Shown here: positions 30,726-43,726 of the stretch, in pieces
Layout of the letters: the number at the start of each line of letters is the position of its first letter
How positions within the stretch are numbered: the stretch's first letter is position 1
NCBI GenBank assembly: GCA_035578905.1
Contig: JAQJVL010000202.1
Span: 447,001 to 511,000, forward strand
DNA: 64,000 bases
Reading direction: 5' to 3'
Origin: Stictocephala bisonia
Taxonomy: Eukaryota > Arthropoda > Insecta > Hemiptera > Membracidae
Made by a program: the position numbers and the translations under genes
Notes under the pieces: model-generated
What the model was told of the DNA's origin: nothing
The model's input: the letters and a program-made list of their open reading frames with translations, nothing else
Databases searched by the model: none

Positions 30726-32095
30726 AATAAAAAAAACTTTTTTAGTTTATAGTGGTTTGTAATATTGTAAGCCTCACACAAATCTATTTATCTTTTGTAC
30801 GATTCATTTATTATCTATGTTAGGAACAAACTTACAAATATACTGCTGTACAAACTGATTTTTTAAAGACACGTATATCATTTTGTTTGATTTCGAAACA
30901 AACAAAGTTATTACGAGTTTTGTAAAATATTTTTGCTCAATACATCGTTAAAGTGAGTGACACTGCGGAACCAAACTGGAATGTATGAAGACATTAAGCT
31001 AATGGATTTGCATAATACAAACCTTCAGTGTACCTCAATTTGTCACTCTCCCCTAACTCGTTACCTGACTCCACCCCAACTCCTGGGAGGGAGTTGGTCT
31101 ACTCCATAAACTTTCCTTGGTTTGTACAAGGAAAATTTTATAATTCATCTATTGTTAAAATATTTAAATTACATCGAGAGTGAAAATAAATAAATTATGT
31201 AACAAAGCGTTCAGCTGAGGAATTTACAAATACAAGAGGAGAAGCAAGAGGAATAAGTAGAAGTATAATTTATTTTACAAAATAAATTACACTTATAAAC
31301 TAATTATACAAACAGCTAATTTTGGATAAACATAGATCCAAAGAAAGGAACAAATAAATTTAACAAAACAGGCTAGATTTGGTTAGGTTGGTTAGTTAGG
31401 TTAGGTTAGGTTAGCATGTATTCACCGTCAACACATACTAACCCAACCTAATCTAGTCCACGTTTTTATTGAAAATCTCAGTTATTATTCATGTTATAAA
31501 TAATTTGATGTCATATTTGTGTTTTGGATGAAAAAATACATGATATAATTTACATTTTTTTGTAATATCTGGTAGAATGTCTTTTACTCATTTTTTTCAA
31601 AAATTTATTTCTGCCGAAAATAATCTATGAATAATCCGAAAAAATAATCAATATAGTTCCTGGGGTTATTATTGAAATAATGAAACTAGTTTTTAAAATG
31701 ATAAAAATTGAGTGGGACCCCTGCACTGTGTAAAACCCTCACTGTCATCACATACGAAATTATTTCTTAATAAATAAATACAATCTGAGGACCAGTTATC
31801 TTGAAAAGTTTAATAACTAGTTATAGGTAAACTTGTAAAACGAAATTTTCCCACTTTTATTTTACTAGTTTTTTTCAACTACCCTCAAACCTATAGTTAT
31901 TTGATTTGCCATGAATACAACTAAGCAAAACATAAAACAACATAGCAGCCTTGAAAACATGCTCCGGACTCAGATTTGAGAAGCCGACTTGATTTGTCCA
32001 CACCGATATCAACCCCGTCCGACCTCCCACAGACGTACAGTGGCGATGACGCCGTGTCAGTTATAAGAGGACAGAGCATAGAACCTAAACGGGCT

Positions 32096-32810
32096 ACACA
32101 CGGTCAGTTCGGTGTGTCACTTCGGTGTGAACACACCGAAGTGACACACCAAACTGACCGTGTGTATGCAAAATTGATGTGAGCTCACACCAAAAAACTG
32201 AACTGATGGAATGATGAAAATTCATCATTTCAGCGTGACACATCTAACTGATGGCAGTCCGAAGTGAGCGTGTGTACGGTCGCGTCAGTTCAAATCTCAC
32301 ATCAGTCATCTGCGCATGCGCACAGATGCTAGTAGCCTGAAATTTGCAAGTGTTGGTCGTCGCGACGTCGTCTGCGTGTGGCAAAGTGCTTTCCCATAAA
32401 ACTGTCTGTGTTTGTAAATATTGTGTCTTACTCAATACAGTTAATATGGCCGCTTGGACCAAAGATTTTCTCCTTGAATTTATAGAACTATTCAGAGGGG
32501 AAGAATGTTTGTGGAAAATAACCTCAAAGGATTATCACAATAATTCATCATCTGAATACATGATCAAACACAGAGTGGTCTACACACGGTCAAAATAAAC
32601 ATCATACAATTTCATAAAAACGTAATAAAAACACAGGCTCAACTCTAAATGGCGTTCACGGCGACTCGTGGATGGCAGATCGAACTGGCACCTATGTGTC
32701 TATAAGTGAGGGTTCTATAAGTGAGTGTGTGGAGGCGATTGTTGCGTTCAGTTAGAAGTGAACAGTTAGAAGTGAACACACCAAAGTGACACACCGAACT
32801 GACCGTGTGT
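32096..32810 (+). mobile_element. 715-bp hairpin-ended DNA transposon with MADF-like remnant (PIF/Harbinger-like?)
   Basis: Both ends carry ACACACGGTCAGTT with CGGTGTGTCAC in inverted orientation, and the left end is itself a near-perfect palindrome (32096-32165, arms of about 34 bp). The insertion is absent from the matching position of unit A. CTA precedes the left end and occurs again at 32814-32816, a possible 3-bp target duplication as in Harbinger elements, but three extra bases at the right end make this uncertain. The interior carries the MADF-like frame at 32446-32598. Confidence 0.65.
32446..32598 (+). pseudogene. MADF-domain fragment, 50 codons
   Basis: ATG at 32446 opens a frame whose residues 5-30, including LLEFIELFRGEECLWKITSK with DYHN directly after, match the first helix and LW...DY core of MADF (Adf-1-type) DNA-binding domains. 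The frame stops after about 50 codons, so the domain is truncated. Such proteins accompany transposases in PIF/Harbinger elements, which fits the host element. Seen: the motif. Inferred: origin and loss of the rest. Confidence 0.6.
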
Positions 32811-34329
32811 CACCTACAATGTCTACTATACTTTGTTCCCAAGTAGCTGGATTACAACGCTGCTCCATCAGTAGATTAATATAAGAGTTTTAATCCAGTG
32901 TAAAATGTACAGCTCATCTACCTTTAATGTTAGTCTACAGCGCCTGCAACTTGTAGACGGCAAATCACGCAGAACCGAAGTGTACCTAAATCACGTTCTC
33001 AACGCCGTCCTATCTCTACTATTGTTTACAATAGATAATATAAATTAAACAACCAATAATTTAAGTTATATTATCAAAATATCACGGAAATACGACTTTA
33101 CATGAAATCCTAACCTCTTAGCATTTGTCTGATTTTCAACTAGCTAACAAACCTGATCTCTCCCCTACACAACATCCGGACCCTGACTACCACCCAATAT
33201 GGACACCCCAGACTTCTCTAGTAGTATCCACGCCAATAGCAAGCATTGAGTGAACACAGTATTAAGAGGATCGAGCATAGAACCTATCACATAGGCTACA
33301 ATCTTCACAACACTTAGTCCCCAAGTAGGTGGATTACAGAAATCTGCTACTAGCGTGTGAAAATACTGGTTAGTGTGGGAAAGGAAGTACTTCTAGTCAT
33401 TTGGGAACACTATCATTGTTATAATATTCTTAACCCAGGTATGTTAAAATTATGTAATAATTGTATCAATCTGAATTGTGATTTTGAAAAGAATAACAAT
33501 TGTACAGTTTGTACTTTAATATAAGCCTACTTTACGTTACTATGTGATCTCATACCCTCGAAGATAAATTGAATAAATTTTTTATTTTAATCAGCAATAT
33601 ACAAGCAAACTAGACAAATTAACAACTTGGAAATTGATTCCCCAAGTGGATAGTGTGGACAGTTTATTAAATACAAATACAATACAATTTTGGATCCAGC
33701 TCAAAAAGCAAAACAAAAAGGTTAAATTTACCAAAATATCAAGTGGGAAAAATATGTTATAAAAAATTAAGAAAAACATGAATATTCAGATGTATATTAA
33801 GTTCATTTTAACTAAAATAACCTTAGGTTGATCGAATTATTAAGGATTGAATATTATAAAAATAACTAATAGAATAAGGTGAATTTAGATTCCGATATAT
33901 ATTTTTCTAATTAACAATTTTTATACGTTTAATCTAACTCAAGTAGGCCTAAATGAATTATATGTAATAAATAACTATTACTAATAAAAATTACCGTATA
34001 CCAAAAAATTACTTTTTCTGGTGTGCGGTTCAACTATATTTAGCTCTTAGAAGCCAGAGAATGGTAATAGGTCGCCATCCTAGAATTGTCCAGCCTTACT
34101 TCCAAGAATTGTAAAGTAAATATCTTAATAGTTTATAAACAAAAGAAAAATAGAAAACCCATAATAGTTTTGGTTCTGCGTTGAGTAGAGTGGATCTTTG
34201 TTTTTTTAACTTTAAATTTAAACAATAAGATTAAAATAGTGAAATATTAATAGTGTTAAAATAAAATAACAAACATTAGATAAATAAAGTACTAAAATGA
34301 ACGATGTCGTCATTGTCAAAACTATATTT

Positions 34330-35080
34330 ATATACAGGGTGTCCAGAAAGCAAATAGTTATATAGGTAAAAATAAAGAAAAAACGAGCATATTATTTTTT
34401 TTTTAAACGCTTTGTTTACCAGATATCCGCGATTTTTTTAACAAAATAATTTTTATCTTCAAGTTGGCTCACCGATCTTTATGAAACTCACTTAGTATGT
34501 TACAATAGTAGAGAACTATTTTTTAAAAAAACATAATCAACTTGATCCAATTTTAAATTTAAAAGTTGCGGCCATTTTAAATGTTTAACTAGAAATTTCG
34601 GGAAAATGACAAAAAATACTAAAACTTTCTATGAGATTGTTTTATAGATCATTTTATTACCAATCTGCCAGTATCAAAAAAGTTAGAATCGGACAAAAAA
34701 TAACCAAGACACGTTAACATTTTTGTTGAGATACAGCAAAAAAGCTAAAACCAAATTGAGAGACCCTGGGTACGGAAATAAAAATTTAAAGAAAATGGCA
34801 TGGTAGGTTCTAAATACAGAACTTTAGACATTTGCCATAAGATTGTGTAATTGAATGTGTATTTTTATCATGAGTAAATTTCTTATTTTGTCTCCAAAGA
34901 ATGTTTCGAACAATTTTGTAGCTAATGAAATATCGGTTAAGAGTTTTCGATCAAACATTATTTTTGAAATGTGTTTAAATAAATGTGTTCCTCTACTTAT
35001 AAACAATGAATGAGTTGAGGGGAAAATTGTTTAAAGGTTCTTTATGGATATGGCTACCTAAAGTAAATAATTTGGCCTTT
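34330..35080. repeat. Dispersed repeat fragment with ACAGGGTGTCC terminus
   Basis: TATACAGGGTGTCCAGAAAG at 34332 is a terminus of the kind common in insect TA-target elements. No opposite end was located. Following AT-rich sequence has a short minus-strand frame (34824-35006) with no recognised domain. Confidence 0.4.
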
Positions 35081-35596
35081 CTAGGTACATACAGTAACTC
35101 GTTAAGAAACCGTACGATATATTTTATTACAATTTTCAGAGTATGGTAGAATAAAGCTAGTAACCAACAAAGTGTAAATTAAAACTTACCAAATATTTAA
35201 GTGTGAGAGTATGTTTATTTTTCGATGCATCTGTACAAATGTTGGGTTAAATGAGGAAGTTATGTACTTTTGTACAATTTTTAGGGCGATACAGGAAGGG
35301 ACAGTGATGGTGTGAGAAGGGAGGGTAACACGCGCATGTGTGAGTGTGTGTTAGTGAGACAGGTCTTTGCTACTCCTAGTGACATTTTCGAAAAATGTAA
35401 AACTGAATATACACCTTGAATTGTTCAAATGGGAAATGTTATTCTTAACATTATCCATTTCTAAAGAAAATCAACATGACTGAAAGGTAAAAAAGAAACT
35501 GTTTTGATTAACATGTCTTTCAAACAGTCTGTTATTATATAATTAATTATTCAAAGCCTTGTTCTGAGCACATATTTAATTAATCTGTAACGATTT

Positions 35597-35745
35597 TGGT
35601 GGTGAGATTTCACTTATGGCCTCAAAAGGCAGATTATAATGGACTCCTTGGCCTTATAAGGGCTCCAAACTTGTACAAAAGAAGAGTGGCTACACCACCT
35701 GAGTTGCCCCGGCACGTGGTCTTCGTTTATAGTAGCCTACCACTT
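35597..35745 (-). repeat. Dispersed repeat R5
   Basis: Reverse complement of the 29425 copy, including the shared outer part GAAGACCACGTGCCGGGGC. Confidence 0.7.
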
Positions 35746-35819
35746 ATATTTTTTAATTTTGTTTTACTATCGAGAAATGCAAAAGTAACACATGACCAAA
35801 AAGTAGTTTTAAAATAAAG

Positions 35820-36660
35820 CCAATACACGTTTATTTGTCAAATAAAAATAAAAACTGTTTTATTTATTTACTTCTACTGTCTTTTTTTAAAATCACATGA
35901 AAATGTTGTTTAATTGTACACTATGTTATTTATAAAAAAATACTTTTAACAAGATTATGTTAACAGTATTTTATACAAGCAAAATAAAATAAAAAAATTC
36001 AACATGAAAAATACTTCGAACCATAAATTTAAAGAAGCATACTATCACGCAGATTACAAATAAAAACATGGAGAAATACTATACCATAGTTGCGCGTTCG
36101 AAAATTACACAGTAACAGTACATGACATGCAATAATAACAAGATTTTGCTCGAAAGAGAATAAAATATATGTTTCCTTCTTTTCATTTCATCAACAAAAA
36201 AAAACCTTAGAAGAAAGACATGTCAGTGTAACAAGAATAATAATTTATTTGCCTTTAACACAATTTTTATTTGTACATAATATAACATACAGTATATACG
36301 AGCATAATATAAGCTTTAAGACAGTGTATATAAATATTATTATGTATACGGACTTTAATAGTTGTATCAAATTATGTTGTAAAGATATCTTAAATTTATA
36401 AAGTGTATGATATAATAAAATGTATGTAATTTATTTCTTTAAATATTTCATTTCTTTTTCTTCTTTTATATATGTATACGAACCTCACTAATTTCAAGAG
36501 ATGTGTTCCTGAATTGAAATTGTATCAAACAATAAGAGTGCAATTCACTGCTCTCGTTATTTGGCGTATTTTCATTATAAAAACACCCCTTCTTTATGAT
36601 TGAACTTAAATCGTAGAACATGTAATTTTTAACGAACTCTCTTGGGGTGGTAACTTAATT
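35820..36660. other. AT-rich intergenic DNA
   Basis: No gene-like frame or recognised repeat. Confidence 0.35.
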
Positions 36661-36664
36661 AATT

Positions 36665-36835
36665 TACTGTTGGGCAATGTCTTAACTACTTCCAGGGAAT
36701 TCAGCCACGGTCTTAATGCCCATAAACTGTATTATGATGGGGGTTGTAAACTCAGCTGTACCAAGCCACAGACGGCCCTAACTGCTTTAGTCAGCTGACA
36801 TTGTTAAAACTTATTCAACGGTTGTGTTAAACTGT
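36665..36835 (-). repeat. Dispersed repeat R7
   Basis: Inverted partner of 59445-59575 (CAATGTCTTAACTACTTCCA versus the complement of CTTAAGACATTG; CACAGACGGCCCTAACTGC versus its mirror). Confidence 0.6.
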
Positions 36836-37009
36836 TGGATTATGGTAAAAAAAAAAACAACAATATCATATGTCAGTTACCAATAAATGGTTCCAAAGAA
36901 TTGGTACAAACTTTCTCCCATATTCAACACTAAAAATCAAAACTGAAAAGTACCAGTTTGATTCCCAAATAAGTTTTCTTGCCATAACTAAAAAACTAGT
37001 CAAGTTAGA

Positions 37010-37325
37010 GACAATTTTACTTAAATGTTATAAATTGTAATTCACATCTTTTCTGAACATAAAATCAAAATCGTTAGAGCAGTTATTGAGAAAATTCCAT
37101 TTTTGTATATATTTTGCCCATAAAAAAAAGAACTAACATTTCAAAAGTTTTCAAATATGGTATGGAGATATTTGCTAAATACACTTACATACCAAATTTC
37201 ATAAAAATTGATCCATCCACTTGATCTCAAGCCAACTTAACATACACAGACAGACACACACATACGGACAGAGACCAAATATTTTTTTTCGAAAAAACCA
37301 CTTTTTTGTTCAGGCGACCCTAAAA
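37010..37325 (+). repeat. Dispersed repeat R10
   Basis: Mirror copy at 56770-57130. Shared theme TTTCATAAAAATTGATCCAT with ACAGACAGACACACACATAC. Confidence 0.65.
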
Positions 37326-37421
37326 TAGATTTTGAGACCAACTTCTAAAAGAAATTGTTTTTCTTAATGCAGCCCTATCACTTATTCCAGTTTTCAAAAT
37401 ATAAAACACCTTTCATTGAAC

Positions 37422-37680
37422 TCTGGACGACGTATTTCAGATCGCGTGATCCATCCTCAGGTCTTCCGTTTCGTCTCTATTAAGTTTATTAAATATGTAC
37501 GTTACTTATGTACAACAAGTTCACACACGTCAGTTTAAAATGAAAAAATCACATGCCGGCACGCATACTGAAGTCCTGTGGACGAATGACGGAATGGAAG
37601 TGTCATGTGTATTTAATGAACTTAAGAGATGAAACAGAAGACCTGAACATGGATCACACGATCTGAAACGTGTCGTCCAG
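37422..37680. mobile_element. MITE, 259 bp with about 60-bp inverted ends
   Basis: CTGGACGACGTATTTCAGAT begins at 37422 and ATCTGAAACGTGTCGTCCAG ends at 37680. The arms continue through GGTCTTCCGTTTCGTCTC and its mirror. Confidence 0.75.
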
Positions 37681-37796
37681 CTCTCACATTTAGTATAGAT
37701 TTACTGAAATACGTAAGTATTGACAAAACAATTGAATGAAGCCAATCCCCCTCCCCCCCCCCCCGTGAAAATAACACAATGTGCAATCATGAAATA

Positions 37797-37925
37797 TGTG
37801 ATCCATAATTTGAACTTTTACTCCACATCACATGGCTGATAATTTGCCATTCACCTATTACATTTCCATTATTTGAATCTTCCCAAACCTGTGCGAAAGT
37901 GCCTTAACATATCCATTTCTTATGA
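37797..37925 (+). repeat. Dispersed repeat R8
   Basis: Direct match to 52017-52135: GTGATCCATAATTTGA, GATAATTTGCCA, TTCCCAAACC. Confidence 0.6.
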
Positions 37926-39029
37926 GGAATGCTCATTAGGATTAACTATCCCTTAAAAACAGGGATATAACAATTACATTGAAATTTACATTATTCCCAT
38001 TTATTTGTTTCAATAAAACTTAAGATAATTGCGAGGTAAATATTGTGACTAGTGTTCAGTTTTAATCATCCCTGATAAATTTTAATAAATTATTCATTAT
38101 TCATTAATAAGACGCCAATACGGATAAATATGAGTGTAATGAGGGTAATGAGTGTAGATGAACGAATGTAGTCATTGTTCCCAACTAAGAACGGCTATTT
38201 CTCAGAAATAACCGTTTATTAATAGCCCAATAGCTTTGTGTGGAATCCTAACCACGTAGTATTGAGATCATGTATTACATAAATTGGACCAATGCCCATT
38301 ATACATATTTCATGAGACAGTCTCCGACAATAGATTCCAGCAGGTTTCCCAAAAGATAGTTGCTATTAGGACGGATCCAATAACCAAAACCTAGGGTGAA
38401 CAATCCAATTTAATGGTAAGAAAAAGATATGTTTGGGATTTCAGTACAGTACTATAAATATTTTTAATGGGTGCGATAACAACTTTAAATATATGAATAA
38501 TTTACAAAAATATAACATAAAATACAAATTTCTTTACAATTAACAATCGCGATGATACAGCTCATCTATCAGAAGTTCGTTTTATGCACGTGTAATGTTT
38601 CTACAAATATAATGCATATAAAACTAATAACACATACTGAAAGTTACAATTTTTTACCATATACTGGCATTACGAATAAACAATTAAATAGTTTAAGAAA
38701 ATAAAACATTTAAATGCTCATTCCGTTTAATGTTAATGACTTGGGAATGAAAATAAAGTTCATTCTACAAAAGTGTTTTGTTACTTACGTCTTAACGTTT
38801 CGTACTTGGCGAGATTTTATTACACATCAATTAAATTATTAAGTACTGCCTGTGAGTGTTTTATTTATTTTATTACCTATTAAGTATCGATTTATTTGAA
38901 GCTATAACAAGACTCGTAACATTTACTACGAACATTTTAAGAATGTAAGGGATTGAAGATTAACCTTCTTTTAACGGTGATTGCTCAATGATTTTTATAG
39001 CCTATTGGTTTCGAAGAACGATTGGTCAT

Positions 39030-39080
39030 ATCGCCTTGAAGATGGCCTACGGCCATGATACCGAAACGTCGGCAGTAAAA
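39030..39080 (+). ncRNA. Degenerate hammerhead-like motif (Penelope-type repeat fragment?)
   Basis: CTTGAAGATGGCCTACGGCC at 39035 and CCGAAACGTCGGC at 39061 resemble the CUGANGA and GAAA cores and stem II of hammerhead ribozymes found in Penelope-like elements. An extra base in the first core and seven extra bases before GAAAC make it unlikely to be active. Confidence 0.3.
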
Positions 39081-39139
39081 TGTACATAACTCTAAAAACA
39101 GTAAAATGACGCACTTTTTTCTAAGGAGAGCCTGATCTT

Positions 39140-39352
39140 GTTAACTTTAATTTACTTAACCTTACTCTATCCATTCCTCATAGACCATTGATCTGTGTGA
39201 GGAACTTGTTCAGACAGAGTAAGTGGACGAACCAGTACAGTACAAGGTGAATAGAAAATAAATAATTCTAGTCTAGACCGGATTCGATCCACTTCAACTA
39301 ATCCAAGCTCAGTCCTGACGCCTTACACCGCTCGACCACTGGCTTGTCCATA
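39140..39352 (-). repeat. tRNA-derived SINE, copy 2
   Basis: Minus-strand head AGTGGTCGAGCGGTGTAAGG with B box GGATCGAATCC; body with TTCACCTTGTACTGTACTGG. Confidence 0.7.
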
Positions 39353-39404
39353 ATAATTTAAATTCATAGGATGGTATTTTAGAAACTATGAGAAAGAAGA
39401 AGTT

Positions 39405-39600
39405 ATTATGTACCAAGTTATGTGGCAAGATTGGAAAATGACAGAATTAAATTAGCCCCTTTTATACAATTAATTATAAAAACTTATCACACCTAGGCAA
39501 GGTATATTGGCAAAAGAAACACCACATGACATAAAATGTTCTGTATTTCCAATAGGCATAACCTTTGAACTTAACAAATCAAATCAATTTAAAAAATAAT
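39405..39600 (+). repeat. Dispersed repeat R9
   Basis: Inverted partner at 50445-50645 (AATAGGCATAACCTTTGAAC versus its mirror; CACACCTAGGC versus GCCTAGGTGTG). Confidence 0.65.
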
Positions 39601-39981
39601 TTATTTTTACCATTTCTTTGTACACATACAAATTGTTCAAATACAACTGGAAAGTATCATTTGATTGTTTATAAAAGTTCTTATCTATCAACAAACAAAC
39701 AAAAAAGAAACAAATAGCTACATGGCAATTACAACTTTTGGTAAAATAAATAAATAAAATAAATAAATGGTAAAATAAAAACTGTTTTGGGGTTGCTATT
39801 ACAAACTAAAACTAAAGGTAGCGATCTGACTGAAATTCAGATTCCATATTAGTAAGACAAAAAATACATAAAAAATTTTTTCTACATTTTTCAAACATTA
39901 TTAGAGGAAATTTAGTAAATGAAATATTTGTTACTACTATGAATTAGGAAATTATATTTAATAAATTAATTAATTATACGC

Positions 39982-40345
39982 AAACTAAGCCAATATGTTT
40001 TCAATATTGGGACAAGACACAAGCCATTTCTTAACCACTTTTTTTAATTTTGTCCTAGAAATAGAATGTTTTATTTCCACGGGTAGTACATTAAAAATTC
40101 TAGGAGCATTGAAAGAAAAGCATTTCTGGAACAATGTCAGGTTAGGCTGTGGCACTTTAACTACTCTAGGATTCCTAAGGCCCATACGATTATATTCTGT
40201 ATTAACTGTATTTTCTGCATTTTTCTGTTGTACATTAAACTGATTTCTTAGAAGCTTATAAACATAAAGCATTCTTACTGGTAGAATGTTTAATTGTTTA
40301 AAAAGTGGTTCAGTATGTTCAAATCTATTTCTATGCATCATTACT
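39982..40345 (-). pseudogene. LINE reverse transcriptase C-terminal fragment, 118 codons
   Basis: Frame on the minus strand carries EPLFKQLNILPVRMLYVYKL and a downstream NVLPVEIKHS..LKKVVKKWL block, the conserved C-terminal tail after the RT domain of non-LTR retrotransposon proteins. The RT domain itself is missing; upstream lies a CAGT/GAGT microsatellite (40345-40425). 5'-truncated insertion. Confidence 0.65.
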
Positions 40346-40539
40346 CTGACAATTCAGTCAGTCAGTCAGTCAATGAGTGAGTCAGTGATTGAGTGAGTGA
40401 GTCAGTCATTCAGTGAGTGAGTGAGATTTGGCTTTTATCTGTACTTTATAAAGTATTTTATAATGTATGTATTTCAGTTGCCAGTTCAAACTGACTAAAT
40501 TTCACGTTTTAATTCAGAAATTTACCTTCTGTAATTTCC

Positions 40540-40800
40540 CAGTGAATTCTACCACAATGTAATACAACTACTGTAATATTACAATGTTGATGTATTTTCT
40601 CAAACAATGGTCGACGTCACAAAAAGCGTAGTCTCCACAGTCCAACAGGGCTTTTGTTCTCCCGGAGTTGTTAATAAATTACAGCATCTACATAATTAAT
40701 AATGAGGTTTACAAATGGGGGCACTGTGGTTACCATCATAGGCTTGGGAAACAAGTATTTTACTATGGTTACTTTCGTTATTTTAGTGTTACAGTACTTG
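40540..40800 (+). repeat. Dispersed repeat R4
   Basis: Direct match to 51460-51690: CAATGGTCGAC, TCTCCCGGAG.TGTTAATAAATTACA and ATAATTAATAATGAGG. Confidence 0.65.
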
Positions 40801-41119
40801 TTTATGTTCATAAATTTTACATATAATACCAATACTAACATGTAATGTTACATTAACAACACTATTCTGAACACTAATATAGGCCTACAATTTTTTTTTT
40901 TTTTTATGATTTTGATTCAGACCAATTATATCAAATATGTTATTTAAATTAGTTTTATTTGAATTACTATTCTTAATTAATCTCATTGTATTTTTACTCG
41001 CTTATTTTATGTATCTTAACTTATAAAGTCATAACTTCTATAGAGAATAATACTAGTATTATGTATCACAACACAATAATTCTATCATAGAAATACACCA
41101 CATGGAAAACTACCTTTTC

Positions 41120-41312
41120 AACACACAGGTGTCAGTTAGACAGAGAAAAGTATACCCCTGAACTATCGATGAGAGAATAACGTCAATATTTAGTGATATA
41201 ATATATCGAGCCAAAATATCGAAATGGCCGATACTATCGATAATAATATATCGATACATCGGAACATATAAATTGAAATTTCCGATATACCGATACATCG
41301 TTGCCATCCCTA
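41120..41312 (-). mobile_element. hAT-like MITE, truncated copy
   Basis: On the minus strand it begins TAGGGATGGCAACGATGTAT and contains ATCGATA-rich sequence as in 46162-46715. It abuts the same R2 sequence (ACTGCGCC) as the full copy. Confidence 0.65.
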
Positions 41313-41383
41313 GGCGCAGTACTGTAACCCAGCTACTTGGAACAAAAATCCCCCACCATTTAATACCATTTTAAAAGTGTCAT

Positions 41384-41424
41384 GGCAACCAGGATGTTGT
41401 AATATTTACGACATCCTGGTTGCC
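41384..41424. repeat. Perfect hairpin, 14-bp core stem
   Basis: GGCAACCAGGATGT ... ACATCCTGGTTGCC around a loop of about 13 bases; possible small foldback element or structured RNA. Confidence 0.7.
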
Positions 41425-41429
41425 CCTGA

Positions 41430-42600
41430 ATTATTCTACACTCCGACGAAAGTAAACATTATTTTTTTATAAATATCTTTACAATTAATTGTCCTGTAGA
41501 AACAAAGAAAAATTATTTCTACTACAGTAAATCTAGAACTCCAAATCGTATTTCACTCTACTTAATTAGTCGCCCATCTATAATAAATATAAACGACCTA
41601 ATTAAGCATTGTTAAGCTCGTATTAATATATAAATTATTGCTCTTTTTTAATGTATCCAAAAAAATACTCCTTTATTGTTCTTCCGTTCTTTCGCTTCAG
41701 TTTTTCTATATTTTGTTAAAGTTTTGTGTAGGCGGAGAGCCTTCACCCAGTAAAATACAAATTTAACAGAAAAAAAGTTGCAAAGGATTTAAACAGCAAA
41801 ACAACAGCTGCAATAAGTAAACTGTTTGAATAGATAACAAATTTGTTTTTAGAGATGAACTGAGAGAAGCTTCTCTCTAAATTAGTTTATCATTAATCCA
41901 ATTTTTTTAGAGTTGTTTTAAAATTATCAAATTTTTTTTTAAAGGTAAACCCTTTCTAATATTTTAAGGTAAATCTCAAATATTTAATTTTAATTATTTC
42001 ATTCATTTACTTTTTATTCTTTTTTTAAACATATATCTAAATTTTTGTTATGTTCCTTGAAAGAACAAAAGGGCTATGTTTTCCCCAAAATTTTCTGATA
42101 TTAATATAATCGTAGGAAAGCTGTTTTCTTTTGCTTCTATTTTAATGTGAGAGATGTTATTATAGTGTACTGTTAGCTAACTTTACAATTTAAAACGAAC
42201 ACTTTCAAGTCTATTGATTCAATACACTTATTTACAAATGTCACAAACTTTCTTAATATTTCTCTCGTGTTCTAATCGGCTTTTCTTTTTTTTTTTTTTT
42301 TTTACTTTTGAAAACATGAGTTTTGTTGTATAAATAAATATTCCGACCATACTACTCAACAGCAAGTTTCATTCTAATAAAGCACGCTTTGTGTTTGGGG
42401 GAATAGAGGAAAACATATTTATTTATTTCAAGAACCCAACTTTAAATTAGTTGAAGTTGAAAGAACAGGTGTCACTCAGGTAGTATTTTCGTTTGTGTGT
42501 GAGTAATAAAAAATATTTACTACTAGTAACGAAAAATTCATCCCTTACATTGAATTGTACATATTATAAATAATATTTTCGAAATGGTAATGGTTTTTAA
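41430..42600. other. AT-rich intergenic DNA
   Basis: No gene-like frame; poly-T at 42285-42303. Confidence 0.35.
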
Positions 42601-42630
42601 TTGTATATATATATATATACAATTCAACTG

Positions 42631-42884
42631 AGTCAATCATTGGATTTACCAGTTTGTGATCAACTTTAGTAGCCAACTAACCTAATCTAACCCAACCTAA
42701 CCTAACCGTGATTGCGATAAAAAAAGTAGTGGTAATGCAGTAACGGAAAAAAGTAGTGGTAGTTAATTAACGGAAAAGGTCCGAAAGTGTTTCTAAATAA
42801 ATACAATACAGATCTTTTACATACAAATATTTTACTTACAAATCTTGAAAAATCTTTCAAATTGTTATTTATTTGAATTAAGTT
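42631..42884 (+). repeat. 254-bp direct repeat, copy 1
   Basis: Nearly identical (two differences by eye) and equal in length to 44249-44502. Contains CCCAACCTAACCTAACC and two AAAAAGTAGTGGTA repeats. Confidence 0.9.
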
Positions 42885-43309
42885 ACCTATATTCCTATAT
42901 ACCTATATTCCTCAAAATTAATAATTAGAATATTTGTTTTTCAAAAATTTCTAACCCTTTAATAAATCCTTGACAATGACTTTATAAGCTAATAAACCAA
43001 ATAAACTTAAAGTATTGATCGAAAATTGTACTTTACAAACAAGAATACTGAAAAATACAAATGATAGTTCGACCAAAAACTGTCAACTTACATAAGCTAT
43101 GGCATATAACCGTTATGTCGAAATCTACGATCTTTTATTTAAATTAATTTCTTACTTGTATGTCATACAATGTAAAATAATATATTGTAAAATTTAGTAA
43201 AATATGTTCTTTAAAAAGGCTTTAACTCAATTTTCATTATCTAAAGTGAATAAAATTACACGATATTTGACTTGTAAATGTTGAAACATTTATTGTTTTG
43301 TGACATATA

Positions 43310-43726
43310 CAGGGTGTTTCTTTTAAAACTTAACCCACGTTTTGATATAAAAATTACAAACAAAACATATATTTAACACATTTTATTATTATTAAAATGT
43401 ACTACTACCATTTACATGATTTTAATGACATTTATGTGTAAGTTTTGTGTTCAAATAAACCACCATTAGCATTCATACAACGTTCTGCCCTCTTTAGTAT
43501 ATTTCTGGACATCCTTTTTCATAGTTTCCTCAAAACCATGTTTCTAACCTCAACTTAATGACATTGCACGAAACCCAAATAAAGTTAACAACAATGCAAC
43601 AATGTAAATCAGCTGATAGCCAAGGAATAAGACGAACCAGGACTACCAACCTATGAACTTTTAATGAACTTAAACTTCAATTATCTGTACTTGTAAATAC
43701 GGTTGCGTGTTAAAATAAACACGCTG
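43310..43726. mobile_element. mariner-like MITE/relic with TA target site
   Basis: Ends CAGGGTGTTTCTTTTAAAAC and (minus strand) CAGCGTGTTTATTTTAACAC, flanked by TA on both sides. The minus strand of the interior (about 43440-43525) encodes a piece reading RAERCMNANGGLFEHK then stop, like the C-terminal end of insect mariner-type transposases. Confidence 0.65.

Larger units (their letters stand above)
30949..34008 (-). repeat. Large inverted duplication, unit B (3.1 kb including an insertion)
   Basis: Reverse-complement partner of 5162-7535. Removing the 715-bp element at 32096-32810 leaves about 2345 bases, close to the 2374 of unit A, so the insertion postdates the duplication or dispersal. 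Probably two copies of a large non-autonomous transposon or a segmental duplication. Confidence 0.85.
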
